NCBI GenBank assembly: GCA_963739235.1
Contig: CAVTZY010000026.1
Coordinates: 24,590 to 88,589, forward strand
Direction: 5' to 3'
Length of the DNA stretch: 64,000 bases
Origin: JAFNAG01 sp963739235
GTDB lineage: Bacteria; Acidobacteriota; UBA6911
In this document: in pieces, positions 7,445 to 17,032 of the stretch
Layout of the letters: every line of letters starts with the position of its first letter
Numbering within the stretch: the first letter of the stretch is position 1
Notes under the pieces: generated by a model
The model's database searches: none
Told to the model about the DNA's origin: nothing
What the model saw: only the letters and a program-made list of their open reading frames with translations
Made by a program: the position numbers and the translations under genes

Positions 7445-10438
7445 TTAGAACTCGAGCCGCATCATGAACTCGATCCGGCGTGGGGCGCCCGTTCCAGTGG
7501 CACCGGTGTTGATAATTCCGGGGATCTTGCCAAAACTGGCGGAGGGCTTGGCCGGGTTAGAGCCCAGCGAGCTGGAAGGATTCTTGTACATGGGGTGATT
7601 GAGCAGGTTGAAGCCCGCGGCGCGAAGGTTGAAGCCGACGCGCTCCGACAACTTGAAGGTCTTCTGGAGCGAACCATCGATTTCATAGTTCCCGGGGCCC
7701 CTCGCAATGTAGCGACCCTCGTTCCCCCAAATTCCCTTGGTCGGAGTGGCGAACGCAGCCGCGTTTAACCAGTTGGAAATGGTCTGGACCGCGGGGTAGA
7801 GCGATATTCCCGGAATCAAATTCGGACGCTGTCCGGATGTGTTCCCGTCGGGCAATTGCGATGCACTCCGTGACATCGTGATATTGATGGGGAGCCCCGT
7901 GCGGGCGGAGGCGATGCCGGCCAGACTCCAGCCACCCAGGATCTGGGCAGCCAGACCGCGGCCGTTCAAAAACTGGCGGCCGGGCCCGATGGGCAACTGA
8001 TAGACGCCGTTCATGGTTACCGTATGGCGGACGTCAATATTCGTGTCGCTGCGGTCGCAGGCTCGGCAACTCATGTTCTGGATGCTTACAGCCTCACCCG
8101 AACCGATGGAGGCGTCGGTGATTCCATGCGACCACTGGTAGTTCATCTGGAAGAGAATGCCATGCTTGAAGGAGCGCTGCAATGAGGCTTGCAAGGCATT
8201 GAAATTGTTGTTGCCGTCGTTCGTCTTGATGCCAAAAGAGCCGAATCCTGCCAAGGGACGCGTGCCCGTTGCCGGATTGATCAGGTTGATGGTGTACTTG
8301 CTGAAGAGGTGATGGCCCGCGCTGCCGACATAGCCGACCTGCAGGACGATGTCTTGCGGCAACTGCTGCTGGATCACGAAATCCCAGTTCTGATACGAAA
8401 GGTCCTTGCGATGACGGTCGATCGCTTTTGGCGAGAAAAGTTGGTTTTTTGGATCCAGGAACGCGACAAGAGGATAGGACAAGGCAGGGAAGTCCGACGA
8501 GGCGAGCGAGTAACGGGGCACCGCGCTCTCGGCTGGATCGCTGAAGTCATCGTTCTGGTTGGCACCGTAGTAGATGCCATAGCCGGTGCGGATAACGGTC
8601 TTTCCCTTGAATACGGCAGGCGCCCAGGCCAGGCCGACGCGAGGTCCGAAGTCTTTGGTGTTCGGGTCATAGTACGGCGTGCCTTTCGGGCAGAAGCCTC
8701 CGCAACCCTGGATGTCGACGACCGCGGAGCGATTCAGAATCTCATGGGCCACCGAGTAGAACTCATACCGCAGGCCCAGCATCAGCGTGAGGCTTGATGT
8801 GGCTTTTAATTCATCCTGAAAATACCCTTGGTAATATGTGCGGCGGTTGCCGACTACGCCTTCACCCTGGTTGTAGGTTGCCGAGGCGGCCTTGTTGTTG
8901 ATGAAATCGTCCGTCGAGCCGTAGCTGACCGACTGCGTGGTAAGTGTGTTGCCGGAGTTGTTCAGACGGATGCGCCGTACGTCGATCCCCGCCTTCAAAT
9001 TGTGGCGGCCGCGGACGAGGGTCAGGTTGTCGATGTACGAGAACGTGGTGCCGACTTCCGTGTCCAGCGAAGTTCCCCCGACACCGTCGAACCCCGACAC
9101 AGATACGTCCAGAGGAGCGGTCCCATAGCTATAGTTATGGTAGTTGGCTCGGTTCAATCCGAATTTAACCTCATTAATGGTTGTGGGAGAGAAGATGTGC
9201 TGCAACTGCAACACCATGTTGGTGGGCCTGTGCGGAACGACGTTATGGGAACCCAATGCATCGGTCGGGTTGTCGATGTAAGCATCGTCGACATTGTAGC
9301 GGGCGTACATTGAGGTCGTATTGGAGAGGTGATAGTCGAAGCGGAACATTCCGGCATCTTCGCGGATCGTATCGCTGGCTACGACGCTAATCTGGTTGCT
9401 GATGCTGTCGACCGGTGTCCCGCCGGTTGGGTAGGCATCCAGGATCGGCTTGAGCGCCGGCGACTTCGCCAGCACCTGCGCGCGAAACGCGGCATTCGGC
9501 ACGAAGTTGATGAAGGTCCGGCCGAGACTCTGGCGCAGCCCCTCGTAATTGGCGAAGAAGAACGCCTTATCCTTCACGATGGGGCCGCCGAAATTGGCCC
9601 CAAACTGATTTAGGGTAAACGGAGGGAGTCCGGTGGTCGGGTCGTCGAATGGCGAGCGCGCATCCAGGGCATCGTTGCGAACGGCGTAAAACGTGCTGCC
9701 GTGAAATTGGTTGGTGCCGGTCTTGGACACGACGTTGATCTGCGCCCCGCCGGCGGACCCGCTCTCGGCGGTATAGACCGCGGTGCTGACGCGGAACTCG
9801 GCGATGGCGTCGAGCGCGATGTTGAGCCGGGTGTCGGCCTTCTGCGTCTGTTCCTGGACACCGCTGGTGTCGATGCCGTCATAAGTGAAATTGCTGTCGT
9901 CCAGTGAGTGGCCGGCGAAACGGATGGCGCGCTGGGCGCCGTCGCCATAATTGACGGCTCCAGGCGCCAGCAGCATGAGGCTGGCCCAGTTGCGTCCGCT
10001 GATCGGGATCTCTTTGATCTGCTCCGCCTGGATCAATCCGCCTACTTCGGCCGACGTGCGATTAACGGTTTCGAGAGCCGCGGTCACCTGGATCGTTTCG
10101 GAAATCGTCCCCACCTCCATCCGCGCATCGATCGTGCGCGGTTGGCCAATCGCAAGCTCGATGTTTTGAAATTCAAGCGGCTTGAAACCTTCTTTTGTGA
10201 TCGTGACTTTGTAAGGTCCGATGGGCAGCGCGGGTATTTGATAAATGCCGCGGGCATTGGTGACCGATTCCCGCTTCAGACCTGTAGCGCTGGATACAGC
10301 CTCGATTTTGGCATTTTGGATAATCGCGCCGGATGCATCGGTGACCGTGCCGTTGAGGGCGACACTATCCACCTGCGCAGCCAGCGACCGTGCGAAGAGC
10401 ATTGACAGACATACGCAAATAATCTTTCTATCGAACAT
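7445..10438 (-). CDS. TonB-dependent receptor with carboxypeptidase-regulatory N-domain
   Basis: Complete 997-residue Oar-like outer-membrane receptor. A signal peptide (residues 1-21, ending SLAAQ) is followed by a carboxypeptidase-regulatory-like beta-sandwich (~25-110: 'LNGTVTDASGAIIQNAKIEAV', 'NARGIYQIPALPIGPYKVTI'), then the plug domain (~120-250, including 'GGAQINVVSKTGTNQFHG' and 'FGANFGGPIVKDKAFFFANYEG'), and a barrel that ends '...RIEFMMRLEF' with the terminal aromatic residue. ATG 10438 is preceded by an excellent ribosome-binding site (AAGGAGG, 9-15 nt upstream on the minus strand). The substrate is unknown. No partner SusD-like lipoprotein is present, as is usual for this phylum. 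Confidence 0.93.
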   Translation of the reverse strand: MFDRKIICVCLSMLFARSLAAQVDSVALNGTVTDASGAIIQNAKIEAVSSATGLKRESVTNARGIYQIPALPIGPYKVTITKEGFKPLEFQNIELAIGQPRTIDARMEVGTISETIQVTAALETVNRTSAEVGGLIQAEQIKEIPISGRNWASLMLLAPGAVNYGDGAQRAIRFAGHSLDDSNFTYDGIDTSGVQEQTQKADTRLNIALDAIAEFRVSTAVYTAESGSAGGAQINVVSKTGTNQFHGSTFYAVRNDALDARSPFDDPTTGLPPFTLNQFGANFGGPIVKDKAFFFANYEGLRQSLGRTFINFVPNAAFRAQVLAKSPALKPILDAYPTGGTPVDSISNQISVVASDTIREDAGMFRFDYHLSNTTSMYARYNVDDAYIDNPTDALGSHNVVPHRPTNMVLQLQHIFSPTTINEVKFGLNRANYHNYSYGTAPLDVSVSGFDGVGGTSLDTEVGTTFSYIDNLTLVRGRHNLKAGIDVRRIRLNNSGNTLTTQSVSYGSTDDFINNKAASATYNQGEGVVGNRRTYYQGYFQDELKATSSLTLMLGLRYEFYSVAHEILNRSAVVDIQGCGGFCPKGTPYYDPNTKDFGPRVGLAWAPAVFKGKTVIRTGYGIYYGANQNDDFSDPAESAVPRYSLASSDFPALSYPLVAFLDPKNQLFSPKAIDRHRKDLSYQNWDFVIQQQLPQDIVLQVGYVGSAGHHLFSKYTINLINPATGTRPLAGFGSFGIKTNDGNNNFNALQASLQRSFKHGILFQMNYQWSHGITDASIGSGEAVSIQNMSCRACDRSDTNIDVRHTVTMNGVYQLPIGPGRQFLNGRGLAAQILGGWSLAGIASARTGLPINITMSRSASQLPDGNTSGQRPNLIPGISLYPAVQTISNWLNAAAFATPTKGIWGNEGRYIARGPGNYEIDGSLQKTFKLSERVGFNLRAAGFNLLNHPMYKNPSSSLGSNPAKPSASFGKIPGIINTGATGTGAPRRIEFMMRLEF

Positions 10439-10880
10439 ACAAACAACCTCCTTAGCCGGGATTCCACATTACAAATCAAAGATGAAGAGGATATGAGGAT
10501 TTAGAAAAGAATCGACGCATGTGAGATGGAAACGGTATTAACGTAGTGATAATCCGGTGTTGTTTGCAGGGAGTTTTCTGTGCTTTCACTAATCCCAGCG
10601 TCCGAGAGATTTGCCGGAAATAGCATCCATAGCGAAGCCGTCTGGAGCCGAGGCGAGAGAGAAACCGCCTGAGCACATTACCAATAAAAGCTGCAAAACC
10701 GCCGCTTCATACCGGCGATGCGGGCGAGAGAACGCCATATCCTTAACTCTTGTGTTTAAAACCTGCGCAAAAAGATGGTGAAATTGTGGCGAGCAGATTT
10801 TCGAAGCTGTACGCGTGGTAACGGTGGTTTGGATAGACCGATGATGACCACCATCCTGCCGATCGCCGCCGGGAGCCGCA
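10439..10880. other. intergenic, no gene seen
   Basis: Separates the receptor gene from the convergent-facing glycosyltransferase remnant. Apart from the AAGGAGG ribosome-binding site of the receptor gene at its left edge I see no convincing reading frame, RNA gene or repeat. Confidence 0.5.
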
Positions 10881-12038
10881 TTATGCGGAGGCGGCGGGAA
10901 GTTCTTTGGATCGTTCCAGGATCCCCTGAAGAAGGGCGGGAATCTCGAGAACAGCTCTATTATTTAGACCCGCCGCATTGGCCCGGAAACGATGAAACAT
11001 CTCGGGCTGCATAATTTGCTCAACGGCGCCCACGATAAAGCGAAAACTGGAAATCACAATTCCAACCTGCTTTTCCTGGATCCATCGAGCGTTGTAACGC
11101 TCCTGGGGCAATGTGTGGACATTGTTTTCCACAATGACGGGCAACTTCATCGCAACGGCTTCGCAGATACTCCCCGGGCCCGGTTTGCCTATAAAGAAAT
11201 CCGAGAGGTGCATATAATAGGGAACCTCTTTCGTGAATCCTGCCACATGCGCTGGAAATCCGCGGCTTCGTGTTTTTAGCTCTTCTGCCAGTTTGGCATT
11301 GTGCCCGCACAAAAAGATGAGTTGGATCTTGGCATTTGAGTCCCTGAGCCACCTGAGAATATCACGCATTGACGGCGATCCGTGTCCTCCAAACATGACC
11401 AGTCCGGTGGGCAGTTCCGGTTCCAAGCCGAGCTTGTTCCTCTCTGCGCAACGATCCATGCAGAGGGGCTCATAGAAGCGTGGGTGAAGAATCATACCCG
11501 AGGTCTGATAGATAAGGGCTTTAGGGAAACCGAGTTCAAGTGCCTGCTACACCGCTCGATGGGAGCATCAAATTAAAAACTGCTCCTGGGGCTCAATCCA
11601 AAAGTGAGGAGGGTAATCGGCCATGTCGGTCATGATGGTCGCGAAGGGGATCGTCGGTGAAACCCGTCGCAACCCCGCTAACATGGCCCGGTTGAAGTGG
11701 GGAACCAAGGAAACCACCATGTCGGGCCGGCCGCGATTCCAGTATGCCTCCAGCACCTTGACCTCCTGCGCATGGAACACGCGGACTGCAGCGCGGAGTA
11801 TGCTATTTAATTGCGGCGTGGCAATCGTCAAGTCCTGCTTTAATATCCGGTTATAAACATCCTGAAGACGGACCCCTGTGATTCTGCGGACTATGTCCAC
11901 AGATTCGAGTACCTCCTGGAGATTTACCATTCGTATCTCCCAGGGATACTGCTCGCCCTCAATCACCGCGCGCAGTGCATTTGCAGCGCTTCGATGCCCG
12001 CCCCCCGCGTCGAAAAACACAAAATCACATTTGATCAT
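10881..12038 (-). pseudogene. MGDG-synthase-type glycosyltransferase with two in-frame stops
   Basis: One continuous minus-strand frame of about 385 codons encodes a glycosyltransferase of the monogalactosyldiacylglycerol-synthase / processive diacylglycerol glucosyltransferase type, which adds sugar to membrane diacylglycerol. The N-domain has 'FFDAGGGHRSAANAL' and 'SLVPHFNRAMLAGL'; the C-domain has 'GLVMFGGHGSP', 'GFTKEVPYYMHLSDFFIGKPGPGSICEA' split across it, and 'QERYNARWI'. It is interrupted by TGA at 11570-11568 and TAG at 11549-11547, only seven codons apart, with no frame change: the sequence between and after them (CSHRAV, then QALELGFPKALIYQTSGMIL) continues the family alignment. 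I read this as a recent pseudogene or a sequence error; the downstream part could also be made as a separate polypeptide from ATG 11495, but it would lack the N-domain. Confidence 0.8.
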
Positions 12039-12560
12039 AAGGCGATGCCTAGATTGTCTTTGTGAAAAGTAAGCTAAAAGCTAATTCAGGATTTATCATC
12101 CTGTTGTTTGTCTGGAGGAGCTATTGGCGGCTCCTCCACCCAGCTGCCTGCAGGCGCCAGATTTTCCAGTCGAGGGCGAGATTGGCGCTGTAATTGACAA
12201 CTGCCCAGTCGGCCGCTGTATACCAATTCGTGTCGTGATTGCCGGCGTTCGAATTTTCGAGAGTATTAGCCGCCGGATTCAATGCCGCTTTATGCGACGT
12301 CATCCACCATCCAGGGTGATCATGTATTCAAGGTTCCCGGCCATTTCCCTGCGCTCAAATGCCTACGGTTGATGACTTTATTCCGCCATTGTAAAGTTTC
12401 AATTCAGGCTATCGTTAATTTCCTGTGAAATTCGAATATTGGGCCTCCTCGCGGTTTGAGGAATGACAGAATCCACAGCATAGTCTGTCCCTGAAAAAAT
12501 TCGTTGTCATTGAAATCGTTGCTGTTGCAACTTCGTGCCGCTACAGTCGTGCGCCATTCA
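12039..12560. other. intergenic, unassigned
   Basis: No gene I can support. A minus-strand frame at 12121-12303 reads like the tail of a larger protein (rich in N, W, Y), with a possible continuation upstream in another frame, but I do not recognise it. Confidence 0.35.
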
Positions 12561-13320
12561 TGACGTTCTGATATCGCTGCTTGCCGGGCTCGCGTCAACG
12601 TCATGGCCTCAAGCTTCACTTCAAGTCGAGATCCTGGCTCTCCGGCACTATGCCGAGCCCCGAACTATCCTGAGTAGCGCGGGCCCGATCCGTCACAGCG
12701 CCCGAGTTTGTGGTGTCGCCACAATGTTTGTTTCCCACTCAACTCGGCATAGTTTTCTGCGTAAACCACTAACCTCCTTGTGCGTTTTCGCTCGAATTGT
12801 GCCATCGCATGGCATCGGCCTCAGTTCCGCAGTCCGCAGTTCCAGTGCCGTGGCTATTGGGGCCGCCAGCTCCTTTGCTGCGATCGACTGCTGTCTTGAT
12901 GCCCAGGACTCTTGAGAGACCGCGAGCAGAAGGCCTCAAAAACTATGCCAACTGTTTGATTGTGCAAACCCACGATTGACGCGGGCCACGAAGATTTTCT
13001 CGGCATAGTTCGGGACTCTGCATAGTGGCGACCATGCCGAGCTCGGCATAGGCAACATCAACTGGCGGTTCTCCAAAGGATCAACCGCAAACGACTCCCG
13101 CTGCGGACGATGGACCGGCTCCTGTGGGTAACCCTCCTTCGCCTCTGGCCCGGCTAGCGCAAGGCCCTTATACTGTTCAAGCCCGAGACGATCATCGGCT
13201 GGCATCGAAGAGGATTCCGGCACTGCTTCGAACACACCCGCTGGTACGAGACCGTTCGAAGGAATGACGAGTCCGTCGAAGACGTCCGGCCTATCATCTT
13301 CCAGGCTCAAGAGACTGAGG
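12561..13320 (+). pseudogene. rve-family transposase remnant, N-terminal part, interrupted
   Basis: Decayed copy of the same integrase-core transposase family that is intact at 62791. The left part reads 'ISLLAGLASTSWPQASLQVEILALRH' (typical N-terminus: ...LALQTEILALRHQ), breaks at about 12647, and resumes at about 13056 with 'HQLAVLQRINRKRLPLRTM' and then 'DRLLWVTLLRLWPG', one stop, and 'KALILFKPETIIGWHRRGF'. The catalytic DDE core is missing. The inserted block between the two halves is listed separately as a MITE-like element. Confidence 0.7.
12648..13050. mobile_element. MITE-like element inserted in the transposase remnant
   Basis: About 400 bp without coding capacity, starting TATGCCGAG (12648-12656) and ending CTCGGCATA (13042-13050), a perfect 9-bp terminal inverted repeat. 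A longer inverted repeat (12645-12667 against 13004-13026, 21 of 23 matching), a further internal CTCGGCATAGTT copy at 12743-12754 and the 16-bp palindrome ATGCCGAGCTCGGCAT at 13034-13049 show repeated use of the same motif. Removing it brings the two halves of the transposase reading together, which supports an insertion event. Confidence 0.6.
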
Positions 13321-13519
13321 AGTCGTCGGCCATTCGCTGCGCCGAAACCAGCCGGGGCGGGCCACTCTGATCCATTTCGAGTTTTCAGTAAGGACAGGCG
13401 ATGATCTGTGATGGGTATCGGCCAAGCCTCTGGGCAAGCCAGGATTGAGTAATGATTCCCGACAGTGCAATATCAGGCAGAATGCATCGTGAGGAAGCTG
13501 CGCGAAGAAATGAAAGAAA

Positions 13520-14500
13520 TCACTTTTCGGTCGAACCTGTTTGCCGCGCCGACAATTGTGCTGTAATCGCCTGAATGCGCTGTTCGAGAACAGGTTTTAG
13601 ACGTTCATTCAATTCGAAGCAATGATCGAAATCCTTTTGCGCTTCGTTTTTCTGTCCTTCAAGCAGCAGGATAATCCCGCGATTCGCATAGGCAAGCGCG
13701 TCGCGGGGATTGATCTCGATGAGACGATTGTATTCAGCCAAAGCCTTGGAATATTCCCGTCGGAGCTGCCAGACCTCGGCGCGATGCCGATGGGCATCCG
13801 TAAAACCAGGATTCACCTCGATGGCCTTGGTATAGTCAGCCATTGCCTCATCGATGCGCCCCTCAGCCTGCTTGATCTGGCCTCGATTATTATAGGAAGC
13901 AGCCAGCATAGGGTTGAGTTTAATCGCCTTGGCATAATCCTTGATCGCTCCTTTTGAGTCGCCTTTGAGACACCTTGCGGAGGCACGGTTGCAGTAGATC
14001 TCGGCGGCGCGCCCATTGATTTGCAGGGCGCGATTGAAATCCGATATTGCCGCATCCAGATCTCCCTTTTCTCGCAGTGCAACGCCACGGTTGTAATAGG
14101 CCTGAAGAAGCTGTGGATTCAGCCGGAGAGCACTGCAAAAGTCGGCCAAAGCCTGCTCGATTTTCCCGTGGATTCGTTCGATAAGGCCACGATTGTTGTA
14201 CGCCGCCGCCATGAACGGATTAAGCTGGATCGCTTGATCATAATCCCCCCCGGCGCGCTCGAGATCACCTTTTGCATAAAGGGCGACGCCGCGATAAAGG
14301 TAGGCATCCGCAAAATGAGGATCCGCCTCGAGGGCAGCATTGAAGTGCTCGATCGCCTGGTCAACCTTCCCCTCGGTAAAGCTGTCGAAGCCAAGTCTGA
14401 CTTGAGCTCTCGCGGAAGAGGAAGCTGAAACCTGGGCTTCCGCAACAGAGATGGTAAAGAAGAGGACAATAAGCGCCGGACCGAGATAGCGTCGCATCAT
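13520..14500 (-). CDS. secreted TPR-repeat protein
   Basis: A 326-residue protein with an N-terminal signal peptide (hydrophobic LGPALIVLFFTISV, then AEAQ) followed by about eight consecutive tetratricopeptide repeats filling residues ~35-310. The canonical spacing is easy to see ('ADAYLYRGVALYAKGDLERAGGDYDQAIQLNP', here mentioned only by position ~65-97; each unit ends in (A/E)xxP). TPR arrays act as protein-protein adaptors; no enzymatic domain is present. The gene is alone between an IS remnant and an IS1380 element, so context gives no function. Confidence 0.8.
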   Translation of the reverse strand: MMRRYLGPALIVLFFTISVAEAQVSASSSARAQVRLGFDSFTEGKVDQAIEHFNAALEADPHFADAYLYRGVALYAKGDLERAGGDYDQAIQLNPFMAAAYNNRGLIERIHGKIEQALADFCSALRLNPQLLQAYYNRGVALREKGDLDAAISDFNRALQINGRAAEIYCNRASARCLKGDSKGAIKDYAKAIKLNPMLAASYNNRGQIKQAEGRIDEAMADYTKAIEVNPGFTDAHRHRAEVWQLRREYSKALAEYNRLIEINPRDALAYANRGIILLLEGQKNEAQKDFDHCFELNERLKPVLEQRIQAITAQLSARQTGSTEK

Positions 14501-15158
14501 AGCTGCCTACCCTTCTGATGTGGTTATTCGGGCATACACGCAGGATTGCTCTCCGGATGAGACCACGGTTGTGTCCCGCATTCTGCCAATAAGGCCGGTG
14601 TCGGAATCCAGCCAGCTTTTTCTTTTATCGGCAGATTTTTGGTTTTTGATCAGTGATGGACGGCAGCAAATAGCAAGAGGAGGATCCCCGGAATCCCTCT
14701 CGTACCTCAGAATGGGAAGGCCTATAAGTCATTAAGAGACTCAATGGTAGTAAAGGCCTATCGCCGAGGATTTGGGCGGCAGCGGTGGAGTAAGGAATGG
14801 CTGTGCGAGACGCTTCGGACTTTTCAACGAGGATCGAGTCGTCTATCGATAGTCCTTCTCGAATACTCTTGCGAGCTGATCGGCCGCATAACCCTCGGTG
14901 TGAAGTGTGCAGAAGCGCATAGTGCTCTAAATCCGCATGCTGCGTGCGATGTGGCGGGGGCTGGAAACGGAGTCACGGAGACACCTGACAGGGCACGAAG
15001 GGGAAAGCCCGGACACAGACAATGAATCCTAGGGGCCACCGCGCCAGTGCTCGACTCTCCCACCTTTGCAGGGATTTCTCTAGCCTCATGAATGCTGCGA
15101 TCAAGCGCATCCAGACGGCGGTCAACCGCCTGAGGAAATTCGTATATTATGTTACCAA
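14501..15158. other. intergenic, no gene seen
   Basis: About 650 bp between the TPR gene and the IS1380 element. The short plus-strand frames (14520-15025) have no recognisable motif and no ribosome-binding site. Possibly remnant sequence, but I could not assign it. Confidence 0.4.
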
Positions 15159-15205
15159 CTAGACCCTAAACCAGCATGATTTTTTAGCGAAAAAAGATGA
15201 AACAA

Positions 15206-15281
15206 CCTGGAATGTGCGTCGTTATTGGTTATAATAGGAATTAGCAAATAACCACTACAACCAAAAGGAGCACATTCCAGG
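15206..15281 (+). promoter_or_regulatory. long-range 12-bp inverted repeat covering the transposase start
   Basis: CCTGGAATGTGC (15206-15217) and GCACATTCCAGG (15270-15281) are perfect inverse copies. The right arm starts at the last G of the ribosome-binding site AAAAGGAG (15263-15270) and ends on the G of the GTG start codon. In RNA reading in from outside, the pairing would hide the translation start, a known way for insertion sequences to limit transposase made from read-through transcripts. Confidence 0.6.
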
Positions 15282-16786
15282 TGAACAAAAGAAACCACAA
15301 AATCTACCTCAGAGACAAGCAAAATCTTGAAACCCGATTGGAACGGAAGCAGTATCCGGACCAGCCCGATCCCATGTTCAAAGACTCGAACATCCATTAC
15401 GAGATTTCCGAGAGAACACGTGCCGTTGGCTGCGGAGGCGTCGGGGCTATGCACAAGCTGGTATGCAAGCTGGGATTGGATCAGGCGATTAACCAGAATG
15501 TGGCTCTGCTCAAGATCCACGTGCCGTATTGGGAATCGGATCACGTGTTGAACATCGCCTACAACGTGCTCACTGGCGGAACGTGCCTGGAAGATATCGA
15601 GCGCCTGCGCAATGATGAGGCTTATATGAACGCCCTCGGAGCTGACAGGATTCCGGATCCCACGACGGCGGGAGATTTCCTGCGGCGATTCGACGAGGAT
15701 TGGATATTCGGACTCCAGGAAACGTTTAACGAAACCAGGCGCAAGGTCTGGAGTTTGCAGGACGCCTCCTTCCGGAAGGAAGGCATCATCGACGTGGACG
15801 GAACCGTTGCCGAAACTACGGGCCAGTGCAAAGAAGGAATGGACATCGCCTATAACGGGATTTGGGGCTACGCTCCGTTGCTTGTGACTCTGGCCAATAC
15901 GAGCGAGACGCTCTACCTGGTCAATCGACCCGGCAACCGGCCGTCTTCTGACGGAGCAGCTGTATGGATGGACCGTGCGATTGATCTCACGATTCCGGTA
16001 TTCCAGAAGGTCTGGCTGCGGGGCGACACGGATTTCTCCTTGACCAGCAACTTTGATCGATGGGACGAGAAGGTTAGTTTTGTTTTTGGCTACGACGCCA
16101 AAAAGAACCTCGTCGATATGGCGGATGCCCTGCCGGCGAGCCATTGGAAGGTGCTCCAACGGCCTCCGCGCTATGAGATCAAGACCGAAGAGCGGCAACG
16201 CCCCGATAACGTAAAAGAACAGGTGGTCAAGCAGAGGGAGTTCGAGAACATCCGCCTGGAGAGTGAGCAAGTTGCCGAGTTCGACTATCGTCCGGGGCAG
16301 TGCAAGAAGACCTATCGGATGGTTGTCGTGCGGAAAAACCTGACCATTCAAAAAGGAGAACGCCGGTTGTTCGATGATGTCAGGTGCTTTTTCTATATCA
16401 CCAACGATCGCGCCATGAGCATGCAGGAAGTCGTCTTTTTCGCCAACGACCGCTGCAACCAGGAAAACGTCATTGGTCAACTGAAAAGCGGGATCAATGC
16501 GTTGCGAATGCCATCGGACGGTTTGGAGTCCAACTGGGCTTACATGGTCATCGCGGCGCTGGCATGGAATCTGAAAGCCTGGTATGGCTTGGTGACCCTG
16601 GCGCCCGTGGCACGCCGGGACATCTTGCGAATGGAATTCAAGAGGTTCCTGATGAGCTTCATCCAGATACCATGTCAAATCGTGCAGACCGGCCGACGGC
16701 TGATATTTCGTATTCTCAGTTACAGCAAGCATCTGGAAACATTCTTCTCCACGTTCGACCACATACGGGAGCTCAAGTTTTCATGA
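15281..16786 (+). CDS. IS1380-family DDE transposase
   Basis: A 501-residue transposase, normal length for IS1380. Family landmarks: 'ESDHVLNIAYNVLTGGTCLEDIE' (~85-108), first Asp in 'IDVDGTVAETTGQCKEG' (~169), second Asp in 'WLRGDTDFSL' (~247), and the catalytic Glu in 'NQENVIGQLKSGINALRMP' (~395). The GTG start at 15281 follows AAAAGGAG by ten bases. It catalyses cut-and-paste transposition of the surrounding element. A 536-codon frame on the opposite strand is a shadow. The start codon lies in a predicted long-range stem (see separate entry). Confidence 0.92.
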   Translation: MNKRNHKIYLRDKQNLETRLERKQYPDQPDPMFKDSNIHYEISERTRAVGCGGVGAMHKLVCKLGLDQAINQNVALLKIHVPYWESDHVLNIAYNVLTGGTCLEDIERLRNDEAYMNALGADRIPDPTTAGDFLRRFDEDWIFGLQETFNETRRKVWSLQDASFRKEGIIDVDGTVAETTGQCKEGMDIAYNGIWGYAPLLVTLANTSETLYLVNRPGNRPSSDGAAVWMDRAIDLTIPVFQKVWLRGDTDFSLTSNFDRWDEKVSFVFGYDAKKNLVDMADALPASHWKVLQRPPRYEIKTEERQRPDNVKEQVVKQREFENIRLESEQVAEFDYRPGQCKKTYRMVVVRKNLTIQKGERRLFDDVRCFFYITNDRAMSMQEVVFFANDRCNQENVIGQLKSGINALRMPSDGLESNWAYMVIAALAWNLKAWYGLVTLAPVARRDILRMEFKRFLMSFIQIPCQIVQTGRRLIFRILSYSKHLETFFSTFDHIRELKFS

Positions 16787-17032
16787 CCCAGAGCGTCGGC
16801 AATATCCCGGTTCGCCGGCGCAAATGAGAAAAAGGGAGAAAGGGGCGCATCGAAGGCAGATAAGGAAAGCGAAAAGGTAGAAAACAGGAGGCGGAAGTCT
16901 GCCTTGAATGTGCATTGTCGTGTCAATGGGCAACAATCAGCGTGGGGAAAATGGCCACCAACTGAGAAAAACTACGACGACCACGGTCATGTTCAAACCT
17001 CGCTTGTTTTGGGACTAGAAGGCCCGGCCCCA

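Larger units (their letters stand above)
15159..16797 (+). mobile_element. IS1380-family insertion sequence (ends approximate)
   Basis: Full-length element carrying one transposase gene. The ends are set by an imperfect inverted repeat: CCAGCATGATTTTTTAGC at about 15173 against the inverse of the 16777-16797 region (shared core CATGA...AGC). A target duplication could not be read with confidence. The transposase is intact, so the element may be active. Confidence 0.6.

Noticed and set aside
11568..11570. Selenocysteine codon in the glycosyltransferase
   Set aside because: A TAG follows seven codons later, no SECIS-like hairpin is evident, and the family is not known to contain selenocysteine.
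12121..12303. 60-codon minus-strand frame as a gene
   Set aside because: No recognisable domain, no start context, and it ends in a decayed region; left as unassigned.
15152..16762. 536-codon minus-strand frame opposite the IS1380 transposase
   Set aside because: It mirrors the transposase codon pattern, has no family motifs and no ribosome-binding site.
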